64,000 nucleotides of DNA from Stemphylium vesicarium (taxonomy: Eukaryota > Ascomycota > Dothideomycetes > Pleosporales > Pleosporaceae). Position 1 is the first letter of the stretch, and the number at the start of each line of letters is the position of its first letter. Shown here in pieces: positions 1-8,920 of this stretch. Position numbers and translations under genes: made by a program. The stretch covers positions 1-64,000 of the forward strand of contig QXCR01000111.1 of NCBI GenBank assembly GCA_004380135.1. The letters run 5' to 3'. Under the pieces are notes generated by a model that was not told where the DNA came from, searched no databases, and saw only the letters and a program-made list of their open reading frames with translations.

Positions 1-1128
1 GGTCCAGATGTTGTCGTTGTCCGCCAAGAAGTCATCCCAGTGCTTTCTCTTCTGCTGTCGAATGGCATCGTGGTACTGCTTCGCCGCTCCCTTTGCAGTC
101 TCTTCTAGGTCCGGCCTAGCAGCTCCCACGCGTCTTGCCGCTCTCGCTCGGTTCCTCCAATGCGTGTAGACGCGGCGTAGCTGTGTCAAGTCCTGCGTCC
201 ACCACCTCTTAGCATAGGGTGACGGCCTGGCCCTGGGTGTCAGTGCGTGCACCGCCTCCAGCACCGCCACCATCAGTCTGTCAGTCCTCTGCCGCGTCGT
301 GCCCGTTGGCAGGGTCACCCTAAGCGTCCTAGCGATCCTGTCGTTGATTGCTTTCCACGGTGCATTCTTGAGTAGAAGCCTCTCTTGCTGCTGTGGCATT
401 GGCACTGAGCTGTCAAAGACTGTCTCGATCATTCGGTGGTCGGAGCCGTGTTCGGTGTCGTGGACGGCGCATCTCAGCATCATGTCTGCTAGCTCTTTCG
501 ACGCCAGCACCAAGTCGATTGTTGTCGCGTAGTCTCCGCACTGCCACGTCTTAGTGCCGCGCGGAAGCAGGCTGCTAATTGCGTGTTCTGTCATCAAGTC
601 GATGATTGGGTCCGCCTCGCCTTGCCTGACCACCGTCACCTCGTCTCCTCCCCACAGCTGGTCGTGTTGGTTAAAGTCGCCAGCCAGCACCACGTCTACC
701 ACTGTGTCGGCCCTTCGTCTCACCTCCGTAATCGCCTCGTCTAGCTTTCTGCATGCCTCTCGCAGCGCCTGCGGGTCTCCTCCTGGTATGTACACCGACA
801 CCACTAGCACCCGCCTCTCGTGCAGCTGGACGATCGCTGCTGTCAAGTCTGGCGACTCGATCCGCACCTGCTCCGCCTCTACCTCTCTGCTCACCCACAG
901 CATACTCCGTATCGGCCACCTCCCTTCTCGCCACGACGATGGCACCATCTTGTTCCACTTGTGTTGGAGCATGGGCGTCGTTAGCAGCCGGCCTTGCATC
1001 CTCCGTGCGTGCGGCTCCTGGATGGCTACCACCGTAGCATCTTGTATCTCTTTGTCGTTCATCAGACTGTCGTGTACTTCGCCTTGCTTTCTGACGTTAA
1101 GCTGGATCATGCGGAATGCTCTATTCAT
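1..1128 (-). CDS. LINE ORF2, endonuclease domain (partial, leaves window)
   Basis: The reading frame is open from the ATG at 1128 to base 1. It begins MNRAFRMIQLNVRKQ and contains the ordered motifs of LINE AP endonucleases (exonuclease-endonuclease-phosphatase fold): QLNVRK, AIQEPH, LAGDFNQHD, TTIDLVLAS and HGSDHRMIET. In such elements this nuclease nicks the target to prime reverse transcription. The start codon overlaps the ORF1 stop: the bases ATGAATAG hold both the ORF2 ATG and the ORF1 TAG, an arrangement known to allow termination-reinitiation in some LINEs. No stop or frameshift is seen in the visible 376 codons, so this part looks undamaged. Confidence 0.85.
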   Translation of the reverse strand, partial: MNRAFRMIQLNVRKQGEVHDSLMNDKEIQDATVVAIQEPHARRMQGRLLTTPMLQHKWNKMVPSSWREGRWPIRSMLWVSREVEAEQVRIESPDLTAAIVQLHERRVLVVSVYIPGGDPQALREACRKLDEAITEVRRRADTVVDVVLAGDFNQHDQLWGGDEVTVVRQGEADPIIDLMTEHAISSLLPRGTKTWQCGDYATTIDLVLASKELADMMLRCAVHDTEHGSDHRMIETVFDSSVPMPQQQERLLLKNAPWKAINDRIARTLRVTLPTGTTRQRTDRLMVAVLEAVHALTPRARPSPYAKRWWTQDLTQLRRVYTHWRNRARAARRVGAARPDLEETAKGAAKQYHDAIRQQKRKHWDDFLADNDNIWT

Positions 1129-2227
1129 GCTGAGGTGGGTACAGCATCTGACAGTTTCTGCTGAACGAATCGTGCGGTCCTCCACACAGCACGCATTTCA
1201 TCACTGTTTCGCCACAGCTCTTGTGATGGTGGCCGTCTTTGGCGCATCTCCCGCATCTCTGCGTCTTTCTGCACTGGTACGCTTTGTGGCCGAGCTCCTG
1301 GCAGTTGTAGCATTGCCCGGGCCGTGGCCGGTGTTCGAACGCGCTTGTCGTGCCAGACTCTCCACCAGCGTGGAAGTAGCCCTCTGCGACGAGCCTCCTT
1401 GCATCACTTTTCCTAGTCACGTACACTACCATAGATCCGTACGCCTTAGGGATGTCTTTCTTGCTAAGCCATGCAATTTTGGCGACTGTCGTTCCATTCT
1501 CTTCTCCAAATGCTTCTGCTGCTCCCGCTCGGATCTCGTCCTTCTCGTCTAGCACTGCTGTTCTCTTGACGTTGTCGATCTTGACTGGGTAGAGCTCGTC
1601 GCGTAACACGCGCGAGCCTGCACCAATCTTCTCTGCTGCCCTCTTGACTAGCTGGTACTCGTCTTCGTCTCTACATGCGATCCTGATCCGGCTCTGGGTC
1701 GCGTGGTCGACGGTAACCGCCCGGCATCGCCAGTTCTCTAGGTTCTCCCTTGTGCGCATCTCTTTTTCCACTGCTGCTCTGACCGTCCCTGCTGACATTC
1801 CGCCATTTCCGCCATCTGCCCTGGAGATGTCTACCGTAACGTTGGGCACGTCAATAGGGGCGAGGATAATTCTGTTAGGGTGCTGCTGGCTTGCTAGCGT
1901 TCCGGAAGTGGCGTTTGGTTCCGCAGGTGCGCTTGCGGCCGCAACCGAGGCCCAGGTACGCGCATTGGAGGATGCGGTTGCGGCGAGGTCATCGACGCGT
2001 GCCTTCAGCTCAGCGACTTCGTCGATAAGTTTCACATTGTGATCGATAATAGCTTGCTAGTTCTTTCTAATCTCTTTCGTTTCGCGTTCGAGGTTCCGGA
2101 TAGTCTCATTCTACTGCTGGATAATCTTAGTTAACGCGGTAAGCAGATCTTTGTTGGTGGCGGTGCTCTTCCTAGCTTGACGGATAGGTTGGCTGCTGTC
2201 GCAGGCCAAGCGCTGTCGGAAACCTTG
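1121..2227 (-). pseudogene. LINE ORF1 (gag-like, zinc knuckles) with two in-frame TAG codons
   Basis: From 2035 to the TAG at 1121-1123 the frame is open (304 codons) and encodes a basic RNA-binding protein. It ends in three zinc knuckles: CYNCQELGHKAYQC, CGRCAKDGHHHKSC and CVLCGGPHDSFSRNC. Upstream, the same frame continues as a plausible coiled-coil N-terminus to about 2227. It is interrupted by TAG codons at 2057-2059 and 2111-2113, the second in a run of glutamine codons, and there is no in-frame ATG between them and 2035. CAG-to-TAG is a CpA-to-TpA change, the type made by fungal repeat-induced point mutation. The product would be the RNP protein of the LINE. Confidence 0.7.
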
Positions 2228-2772
2228 TTACTAATAACGCCGCGCGATGACCTTTATATATGCTCAGCTAGGATGCTACATTCAATACAACATACACTCT
2301 TTCCTAGTTTTTCTGTCCACAATACCCGCACCCTACCGTGCGACAGCTGCTTTCGACCTGGATAGTGTCGGAGTCGTCAGCTGATAGGTCTAGCTATAGC
2401 GGTCGCCTGCGGTAGTATTCGTTTTCCTCGGTGGTGTTTCTTGCGCGTCTCTTCAGTGGTGCTGGTAGCTCGGTTGGCAAGGATGTCGCGTCGCGGTCGC
2501 GGTCGGGTTCAGGGGTCGAGATTGCCATCTCTCTCCCACGCCCAGATCGTAAATCATTTGTAAGGCTGATCAGCGTACATTGGCGTGCAAAATTGGCTTC
2601 CTTGTTCAGTTACACTCACTTGCACAATTGGCTTCCGGTTCTGACACAGCTTACAACCTTTGCGCAGACAGGGAACCCTTGCTGCGCCAAGCACTATGCT
2701 TACGTTTTTAGGCTTAGCCAGGTCGCTTACACTTGAGCTAGATCATCTTCCTTGCGCAGTTGTTTCTTCGAA

Positions 2773-2814
2773 TACAGTCCGTGCGCGCGTAATGCCCATG
2801 TTCGCGTGCCGCCC
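2773..2814 (+). repeat. Subterminal inverted repeat of pogo element, left arm
   Basis: This arm starts TACAGTCCGTGCGCGCG and matches the reverse complement of 4872-4915 with one mismatch. It lies between the left TIR and the transposase ATG. The related MITE at 26052-26325 retains the sequence outside both arms and lacks the arms and everything between them. Confidence 0.85.
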
Positions 2815-2873
2815 GGGCGCGGCATCACAACATCGCGAACACGCTATCTTCAACGCCCCATAACTCAACAACC

Positions 2874-4760
2874 ATGGATCCAATTCAAAAAGCAATTAAA
2901 ACAACCGAATCGCACGAAGAAGGAGAACAATTTCCATACCAGAAAATCTCTGAAAAATTCGGAGTTGACCGATCGACGTTGGCGCGCCGACACCAAGGCA
3001 AGCAGGCCAGCTATGCAGCCAAAGCAAAACAACAGCAATTACTCAGCCCACAACAAGAATTTGAACTTGTCAAATACATAGAAAGATGCAGCGCGAGAGG
3101 CTTAGCACCTACGCGAGATATGATAAAAAATTTCGCAAATGCTATGGCAAAACGGGAGGTTTCTGAGAGCTGGATTACTCGTTTTTTGCACCGCCATTCT
3201 GACAAACTCACCACCAAATTGAGCGCTGGAATCGATCGCGATAGGCATAAGGCTGACAGCGGTAGCAGATACAAAGCCTACTTTGATCTACTTCATTTGA
3301 AGATGAAAGAATACGATATTGACGAGCGTAACACCTATAATATGGATGAGAAGGGCTTCTTTATTGGCCGCGGCATTCGCTCGAAAAGGATCTTCAGCAA
3401 GGCTTCTTGGGCTCAAAAACGACGCCGGGCAGCGCTACAGGATGGCAACAGGGAATGGGTTACGCTGCTGGCCTGCGTATGCGCTTCCGGCGATGCATTA
3501 CCACCCGCACTCATCTATCAAGGCACGGCTGGCATACAATCAAGCTGGGTTGACGATCTGATGGCCGAACAACACCAGGTTTTCGTCGCCAACTCGCCGA
3601 CAGGATGGACTAATAACGAGCTTGGTCTTGCCTGGCTTCAGCAGGTCTTCAATCGCTATACAGCAGCCAAAGCAAGGCGACGATGGCGATTACTCATCCT
3701 TGACGGCCACGGCAGCCACCTTACAGCCGAATTTATCGATTTCTGCGACGCCAATCGCATCCTGCTAGCCATCTTTCCTCCCCATTCAACCCACAGCCTC
3801 CAGCCACTCGATGTCGTACTGTTCTCGCCGCTCTCGCGTCACTATACCTCTGAACTCAACCGCAACCTACAGCGATCGCAAGGCATCACGAGAGTCACAA
3901 AACGCGACTTCTACAGCAACTTTTGGCCGGCGTGGAGCTCTACAATGACCCGCGATAGCATTTTGCAGAGTTTTCGCGCTACAGGCGTGTGGCCGATGGA
4001 GGCAGACGCTGTGCTGAAACGCTTCAACAACCACCCACAACAAGACGATATAGACTCAGAAATCGGGGAGCACGGTGATGGCGATAGCTGGGTTCAGCTC
4101 CGAAAAGTTTTTGACGCTGCGGTCGCTGACAAGGCAAAAGTTGAAGCCAAACAGCTGGCTCAGAGCCTACGCTCGCTACAGGTCAACAACGAGCTACTCC
4201 ACACCCGATTGAGCGATGTAGAGGGCCAACTCAACACCAAAAACAAGCGGCATACGAGGTCTACAACCCTGGCTACACAAGACGGCAACAAGCCTAACGG
4301 CGGCGCGGTTTTCCTAAGTCCTGGAAAGCTCCGCGAGTGCCGCGAGCGCGAGGCTACAAAACACCATGAAGCCGAGCAGCTACAACTCCAAAAGCTTCGC
4401 GTTAGAGACCTCAAAGCCGCGGCAACGTTATACAAAAAGCAACAAGCAGAAGCTGCAAAGGCTGCTCGATTGCGCGCAAAAGAGGAGCGAGATCAGGCCA
4501 AAAAACGGCGGGCTGCAGAGCTAGCTGAGCGCCGGGCACTCAAAAAGCAGCAACGCGACGCTGCAACCACACAAAAATCTCGCGATAGAGGCAATAGCAG
4601 TAAGCGAAAAACCTCACACAAATCCGATCAGAATCTAGCTAAGCGTCGTCGTGCTGTTGCTGCTACAAGCCAGCCTGACGCTGGTCCAGCAGTTGCGTCT
4701 CCCCCACCCAAAATCAGCGCGCGCGGCCGCAAAATCAAGACGCCAGCAAGATACAGATAG
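2874..4760 (+). CDS. pogo/Fot-type DDD transposase, intact
   Basis: This 628-aa protein would cut and paste the surrounding element. Its N-terminus (about 1-115) has a pipsqueak-like helix-turn-helix (KISEKFGVDRSTLARR) and a CENP-B-like DNA-binding half. The DDE_1 catalytic core carries three aspartates: D158 in YNMDEKG, D277 in LILDGHGSH and D313 in HSLQPLDVV. The last pair has DD35D spacing, as in fungal pogo/Fot elements. The C-terminal 200 residues are a Lys/Arg/Ala-rich coiled coil with several possible nuclear-localisation signals, common in this family. The ATG follows an ACAACC context within the element. There are no stops, frameshifts or introns. Confidence 0.95.
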   Translation: MDPIQKAIKTTESHEEGEQFPYQKISEKFGVDRSTLARRHQGKQASYAAKAKQQQLLSPQQEFELVKYIERCSARGLAPTRDMIKNFANAMAKREVSESWITRFLHRHSDKLTTKLSAGIDRDRHKADSGSRYKAYFDLLHLKMKEYDIDERNTYNMDEKGFFIGRGIRSKRIFSKASWAQKRRRAALQDGNREWVTLLACVCASGDALPPALIYQGTAGIQSSWVDDLMAEQHQVFVANSPTGWTNNELGLAWLQQVFNRYTAAKARRRWRLLILDGHGSHLTAEFIDFCDANRILLAIFPPHSTHSLQPLDVVLFSPLSRHYTSELNRNLQRSQGITRVTKRDFYSNFWPAWSSTMTRDSILQSFRATGVWPMEADAVLKRFNNHPQQDDIDSEIGEHGDGDSWVQLRKVFDAAVADKAKVEAKQLAQSLRSLQVNNELLHTRLSDVEGQLNTKNKRHTRSTTLATQDGNKPNGGAVFLSPGKLRECREREATKHHEAEQLQLQKLRVRDLKAAATLYKKQQAEAAKAARLRAKEERDQAKKRRAAELAERRALKKQQRDAATTQKSRDRGNSSKRKTSHKSDQNLAKRRRAVAATSQPDAGPAVASPPPKISARGRKIKTPARYR

Positions 4761-5125
4761 CTCATATGAAGCGCAATAGTCCACAAATCAATACACCAAG
4801 TTTTCTCGCGATAATCGCTTTTGTACGTGGCTCTACAGCTTAATTTTTCTATCGACCAAAATACTGATAGGGCGGGCGGCACGCGAACATAGGCATTACG
4901 CGCGCACGGACTGTATGCTAAGCCCATAAAGGTAAGAACAACGCTCGTCATGACAGAACCCATGTCAGTTCAAATATGTGAGCTGTGTCAGAACCGGAAG
5001 CCAATTGTGCAAGTGAGTGTAAGTTCGCTGGAGATTGCGAGAACGCTGTCGCTTGATCTTTGAAAAAGTAAGCTGCTTACTGCCAAGCAGACGCGCCGTT
5101 GCGGCACATTTCTAGCTACAGTAGT

Positions 5126-5323
5126 TACAGCCGCTAGCGATTGCACCTTCACCACTACGCGCAGCTGCGCAATGGTTTTGAACAGTCTCACCTTCCGTGT
5201 ATGGCTTACCACCAGACGACTGCCCTCAAACAGCTGACGTGATTGGTTAGTCGTCGACCTAACGACAACCGATTTTGTTGGATGATGCACGCAAGGGTGA
5301 AGGTGGAATCGCTAGCGGCTGTA
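5126..5323. mobile_element. MITE, TA-flanked, ~198 bp ('GATTGC-TTCACC' family)
   Basis: Ends TACAGCCGCTAGCGATTGCA and its inverted counterpart, flanked by TA. This uninterrupted copy is the empty-site reference for the copy at 9528-9919, which carries an inserted relative. It has no coding capacity. The same family recurs at 9642, 10634, 26324, 41665, 46169, 46557, 60827 and 61225. Confidence 0.85.
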
Positions 5324-5428
5324 CTGGAGGTGCAGGCACGGTACAAGGGGATGAAGCTCGATGTCAACGCCGAGCCTTGCATTGCTGACAAGAGCTATAG
5401 CTTTTCGGGCAAGATCGTCCGGCTAGAG

Positions 5429-5766
5429 TGTGAACGGTCTGTAGGTACTGTATTCCAGCTACCTGTCAAGATGGGCGATGAAGACAGTGATCATGTGACT
5501 GATGTTGCATGACTAATTAGCTTCAGTACTTAGTCTTAGGTCTCACCTTGACAATACGACAACTCTTACACCCCCAAAGTTTTGACACTACCTAGTCCAG
5601 ATGCTATTTACAGTCGAGATGAAGAGAAGAAGAGGAAAGTGGGCGGCCATCTCGCTTTGTTTGGGTTGGCGCACGGCCCGCGGGCTGCTGGGGGAAGGAG
5701 TGATAGAAGGAAGGAAGCGACTAGGCCAGCGGCCTAGTCATGTGACCTCGGGCTCAGCCCGTTACA
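5429..5766. mobile_element. Solo LTR (family 2), interrupted by a 124-bp LTR
   Basis: Begins TGTGAACGGTC and ends CAGCCCGTTACA, with perfect 5-bp target duplications TAGAG on both sides (5424-5428, 5767-5771). Subtracting the nested 124-bp insertion and its duplication leaves about 209 bp, matching the family copy at 46829-47040. No internal retrotransposon genes are present, so this is a solo LTR left by recombination. It ends only 12 bp before the first possible start of the cyclin gene. Confidence 0.85.
5464..5587. mobile_element. 124-bp solo LTR-like insertion (family 3)
   Basis: Runs from TGTCAAGATGGG to AAAGTTTTGACA and is flanked by perfect 5-bp duplications CTACC (5459-5463, 5588-5592). 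The sister LTR at 46829-47040 has the uninterrupted site. An inverted copy of exactly the same length is at 50497-50620 with its own duplication. Confidence 0.85.
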
Positions 5767-5778
5767 TAGAGGGCTTTT

Positions 5779-7135
5779 ATGTGCTTTTCTAGCACATGGA
5801 TACTGTTTGACCATATCCGCTCTGCTTCTGCTTTCGCTTACAGAACTCACCTACAGGCACTCCGGAAACGCGACGAAAATGCCGCAATTAGGCTGCCTGC
5901 TTGTAAGAATATCCAGACCCCACGTGGTAATAAGTCATCACAATCGAAAAAAACCCCATTAGAAAATAGTCCTAAAGCCACTCAACAGTATCGTGGGAAA
6001 GAGAACAGTAGGAAGAGAAACAAGGAGGGAATGATGGGAGGGGATGGGGAGAAGCCACAGAAGAAGAACATGGAAGATAAGAAAACGACTATACACACTG
6101 CTATAATCTATGCACAGGAGACTAAAAAAGCCGTCCTTAAGCCTAAGTGGACAAAGAGGACGCTGCAGGAACTAGAGGCCGCTCGGAAATTCGTCGAAGC
6201 CGATAGGACACACGATGAAGACATCGATGGGGATATCATGCAAGTTACCGAGTACAGTGACGAGATTTTCGAGCACCTGCGGTCTCTCGAAAGGCGACTA
6301 AAGCCTAAAACGCGCTACATAGACCGTAAGGGTCCGAGCTTTTGGGCCGACAGAGCCGAACTGGTAAATTGGCTCGTACAAATCCACAATGACTGTAAGC
6401 TATTGCATGAGACCCTGTTCCTCGCTATCAATTATCTCGACCGCTATCTCTTGCGCAACGAAGTCAAAGATTCTGAGTTAGATCTTTTTGGTGCCACCAG
6501 TCTCTTGCTTGCAACGAAGTATGAAGAAGATGATATTGATCATGGTATACTGGGAAAAGAACTTGTAGCACTCGCTGACAATGTTTTCACCTCTGATCAG
6601 CTCTACAAAACTGAGTCTCGCATGCTTCATAGACTAGGATTTGACCTAGGATGGCCTTGTCCTCTAAGCTTTGTTCGACGCATAAGTAGAGCGGATAATT
6701 ACGAAGAACTTGTGCGTACCCTGTCCAAGTACTTTTTAGATATTACTGTCATAGACAAGCGCTTTGTTGGCTGCGTCCCTAGCTTCCTTTCTGCAGGTGC
6801 TTATTGCCTTGCACGTTTCATACTAAAGGGGAAGGAGAAGGAGGAAGAATGGGTATTTCTATGCCCACTCTCTTAATAGTGGGAATGCTAATTAGTAACA
6901 GTCGCGATATCACATCTATTATGCTGGCTACGTCTTAGTCCAGCTTCAGCAACTAATGTCCGTCATTCTCAATTGTTGCAAAGATCCGCAAGAACATCAT
7001 AATCCCATATACATAAAATACTCTAAGGAGCGCTTCTCGAGAGTTTCCGTACTTGTCGAACAGAAAGTCTTAGAAGGATTTGCTCTACCTTGGAAAGTAG
7101 GTGCCAGCACTGCTCTTCTTGTCCTCCCTATTTGA
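5779..7135 (+). CDS. B-type (mitotic) cyclin, two exons
   Basis: Exons 5779-6852 and 6902-7135, with one 49-nt intron (GTATTT...AACAG), give a 435-aa protein. Such cyclins activate the Cdc28/Cdk1 kinase in S/M phase. The cyclin N box includes WADRAELVNWLVQIHNDCKL, and LFLAINYLDRYL and ATKYEE follow. Exon 2 supplies the cyclin C part (YYAGYVLVQLQQL, IYIKYSKERF). Without splicing the C-terminal box would be lost, which supports the intron. The N-terminal region has a KEN box (GKENSRK) and an RTHL destruction-box-like motif, both APC/C degrons. The 5' end is uncertain: a solo LTR ends 12 bp upstream of the chosen ATG, so the native first exon may lie elsewhere or be lost. Confidence 0.8.
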
Positions 7136-7443
7136 CTGTATTTTAATTTAAGTTTTAGGGGCCGTGCGACCACTAGTCATGCTGAAGCTGTTGACCAGAA
7201 AGGGCAAAACGGAAGGGGAGGATACTTTGTCATTCACAGACGCTTTTGATAATCAGAGTTCGTCCAGCCAAGCAAGTATATGAGGTTGACGACTTAGGCT
7301 TAGCTATACACGAAAAGGATGTCAGTGCTTCGTACATCCGCAACTGCGCGACGTTCACTCTGCTAAAGTCTCTCTATGCCAGCCTAAAAATTCTGTGTTC
7401 AGAAAACAGCCCACCAGACACAGCACGGTGTCGGAAAAGGTCC

Positions 7444-7589
7444 TAAAGTCCTTCCCTATGCGACGGAAATCCCGGTGTGGCGGAACTGACCAACTCGATC
7501 GCTTGAATCGCAGACTTCTGCCAAAATTTTGCAAATTGATTGGCTGGTCTCGGCACACAGGGTTTTCCATCACGGAGGGATGGACGTTA
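7444..7589. mobile_element. 146-bp palindromic MITE, diverged copy
   Basis: Inverted ends TAAAGTCCTTCCCTATG... and TAACGTCCATCCCTCCG... (right end read in reverse) flank an internal unit of the same length as the copies at 8031, 44721, 44995 and 50755. The two arms have diverged, so this insertion is older than its neighbour. Confidence 0.75.
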
Positions 7590-7806
7590 TCCTTGCCCTT
7601 CCATTGGTTGTTTCCCGCACATGGGGTTTTCCGGCACACAAGAAGGCGCTCTATTCCCTCCACGGAACGTCGATTTTCACAGCAGCGCAATCTAAATAGG
7701 GTTTTTGGTCTCTAATAAACGTCCTGATTCTTTATCCTCTTACAAGTATTATGTTAATAGACGTTGTTAACTTATTAGAACAAAGATGAACTAAAGAAGT
7801 TCTTCT

Positions 7807-8007
7807 GTGGAGGTTAGTGCAAGCAGTGCGCATGCAGGAAGAATTGAAGGATTGAACTGAGGTTGTATTGTATGAGACTACAAACAGAATATGTAGGTTG
7901 GTGACAGCAAACAGTGCTAGTCCCAGATAGGCATAGCTTGCTAAGGTGAGTAGCCGCGAGGAGGTGAAGAGCAGGAGCAGGAGCAGTAGAGACCCCAAAC
8001 CGTGACA
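7807..8007 (-). mobile_element. Solo LTR (family 1), 201 bp
   Basis: On the minus strand it reads TGTCACGGTTTGGGGTCTC ... CCTCCACA, with canonical TG/CA ends. Perfect 5-bp duplications TCTTC flank it (7802-7806, 8008-8012). Related copies are at 17295, 53009 and 59194. No retrotransposon coding sequence remains. Confidence 0.9.
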
Positions 8008-8030
8008 TCTTCCTTCCACGATTCGACCTC

Positions 8031-8176
8031 TAACGTCCATCCCTCCGTGGCGGGACACCCTGTGTGCCGGGACCGGCCAATCAGATCGCTTAAATCACAG
8101 ACTTCTGCTCATAATCCGCAAGTTGATTGGCCGGTCCCGGCACACAGGGTGTCCCGCCACGGAGGGATGGACGTTA
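8031..8176. mobile_element. 146-bp palindromic MITE with perfect 53-bp TIRs
   Basis: The first 53 bases (TAACGTCCATCCCTCCGTGG...) are repeated exactly in reverse complement at the right end, leaving a loop of about 40 bp. TA flanks are consistent with a Tc1/mariner/pogo-type mover. Perfect arms suggest recent spread; transcripts would fold into a long hairpin. Confidence 0.9.
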
Positions 8177-8275
8177 TTTTCTTCCCTTCCTTCCTTAATG
8201 ATCGTTGCCGTCTTTTGATTCCATGACGTCCTCATCGCTGCTCTCCGCAAATCTGCAGCCACCATCTTTGTTATC

Positions 8276-8920
8276 CTAACTGCCGTTCTCCTCATCGCTA
8301 CTGCTCTCCTCGTAGAAGCTACTCTCCTCACTGCTGCTCTCCTCACTGCTGCTCTCCTCACTGCTGCTCTCCTCATCGCACTTTTTCTTTTTGTCTAGTG
8401 CTTGGCTTCCTTCATCGTGACTTTGAGCTTTTGTTACACCGCCTGTGATGCCACTAAGAGGAGTTAAAGTGCGCTTAGTTGCCGGTGTTTTAGTTCCAAG
8501 ACTAGGATCTTTCTTCTCTGTTGATTCCTGACCGTTTGTAGACTTTGCTTGATTCTTTCTAGTGCCCTTTAAATCTCCTAGACCTTTCACGAGCTGTGAA
8601 ACCATGCAGTCTGTGTCCTTCTGATAAGATTTAAGTAACCTGTCCCGCTTGTCCTTCCGGAGTGCAAGTACTTGTATCGCTGCCTCCCACTGATTAAGGT
8701 TCGACAGGTACAAAGCTATGGCCTTACAAGGTAACATATTGAGTACGTCATCCAAGATTTTTTTCGGAAGTTGTTGGAAGAAACTAGTTCTGCCGTCGTC
8801 GTCTAGATGGTTTACGAATTCGAGGAAGAGTTTGGGGTGATTCTCAATTCCGGTGGCAAGTTTATACATTGAGTCGTCGATCTCGGCGAACGTCATGTCA
8901 TAATCGGTCGACTCGTCCAT
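8276..8920 (-). CDS. Hypothetical protein with acidic Ser/Glu repeat tail
   Basis: A 214-aa single-exon protein starting at the ATG at 8920. The N-terminal 130 residues are helical and polar (MDESTDYDMTFAEIDDSMYK, LPKKILDDVLNMLPCKAIAL) with no family I recognise. The C-terminus has a Lys-rich segment (DKKKKCDEE) followed by four EESSS units, encoded by a 15-nt tandem repeat at about 8320-8375. The tail could be a casein-kinase-2-type phosphorylation region; that is inference. The frame is clean and lies between MITEs, so it may be a real lineage-specific gene or a spurious frame. Confidence 0.5.
   Translation of the reverse strand: MDESTDYDMTFAEIDDSMYKLATGIENHPKLFLEFVNHLDDDGRTSFFQQLPKKILDDVLNMLPCKAIALYLSNLNQWEAAIQVLALRKDKRDRLLKSYQKDTDCMVSQLVKGLGDLKGTRKNQAKSTNGQESTEKKDPSLGTKTPATKRTLTPLSGITGGVTKAQSHDEGSQALDKKKKCDEESSSEESSSEESSSEESSFYEESSSDEENGS

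Larger units (their letters stand above)
1..2230 (-). mobile_element. Non-LTR (LINE) retrotransposon, Tad/I-like, 5' part
   Basis: The minus strand carries a gag-like ORF1 with three zinc knuckles, followed by an ORF2 that opens with an apurinic endonuclease domain. This is the order of Tad1/I-type LINEs of fungi. The element runs off the left edge, so reverse transcriptase, RNase H and the 3' tail are not visible. Its 5' end is not sharply defined; coding character fades near 2230. The strong plus-strand open frame over 554-1552 is an antisense shadow of this element. Confidence 0.85.
2611..5021 (+). mobile_element. Complete pogo-family DNA transposon (autonomous)
   Basis: The element is bounded by perfect 41-bp inverted repeats, counting the TA. 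The left end (2611-2651) starts TACACTCACTTGCACAATTG and the right end is its exact reverse complement (4981-5021). TA at 2611-2612 and 5020-5021 is the target duplication typical of Tc1/mariner/pogo elements. A second, subterminal inverted repeat of about 43 bp lies at 2773-2814 and 4872-4915, with one mismatch. The single gene (2874-4760) is intact, so this copy is a candidate active master element for the MITEs with the same ends. Confidence 0.95.

Noticed and set aside
554..1552. 332-codon plus-strand open frame
   Set aside because: It is antisense to the LINE ORF1/ORF2 frames, which contain zinc knuckles and endonuclease motifs; the plus-strand product is Ser/Cys-rich without domains.
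5243..5512. Open frame across a MITE and LTR end
   Set aside because: It crosses three separate insertion boundaries, so it cannot be an ancestral gene.
7180..7285. Small frame starting MLKLLTRKGK after the cyclin
   Set aside because: Only about 34 codons, no homology, and adjacent sequence is MITE; insufficient support.
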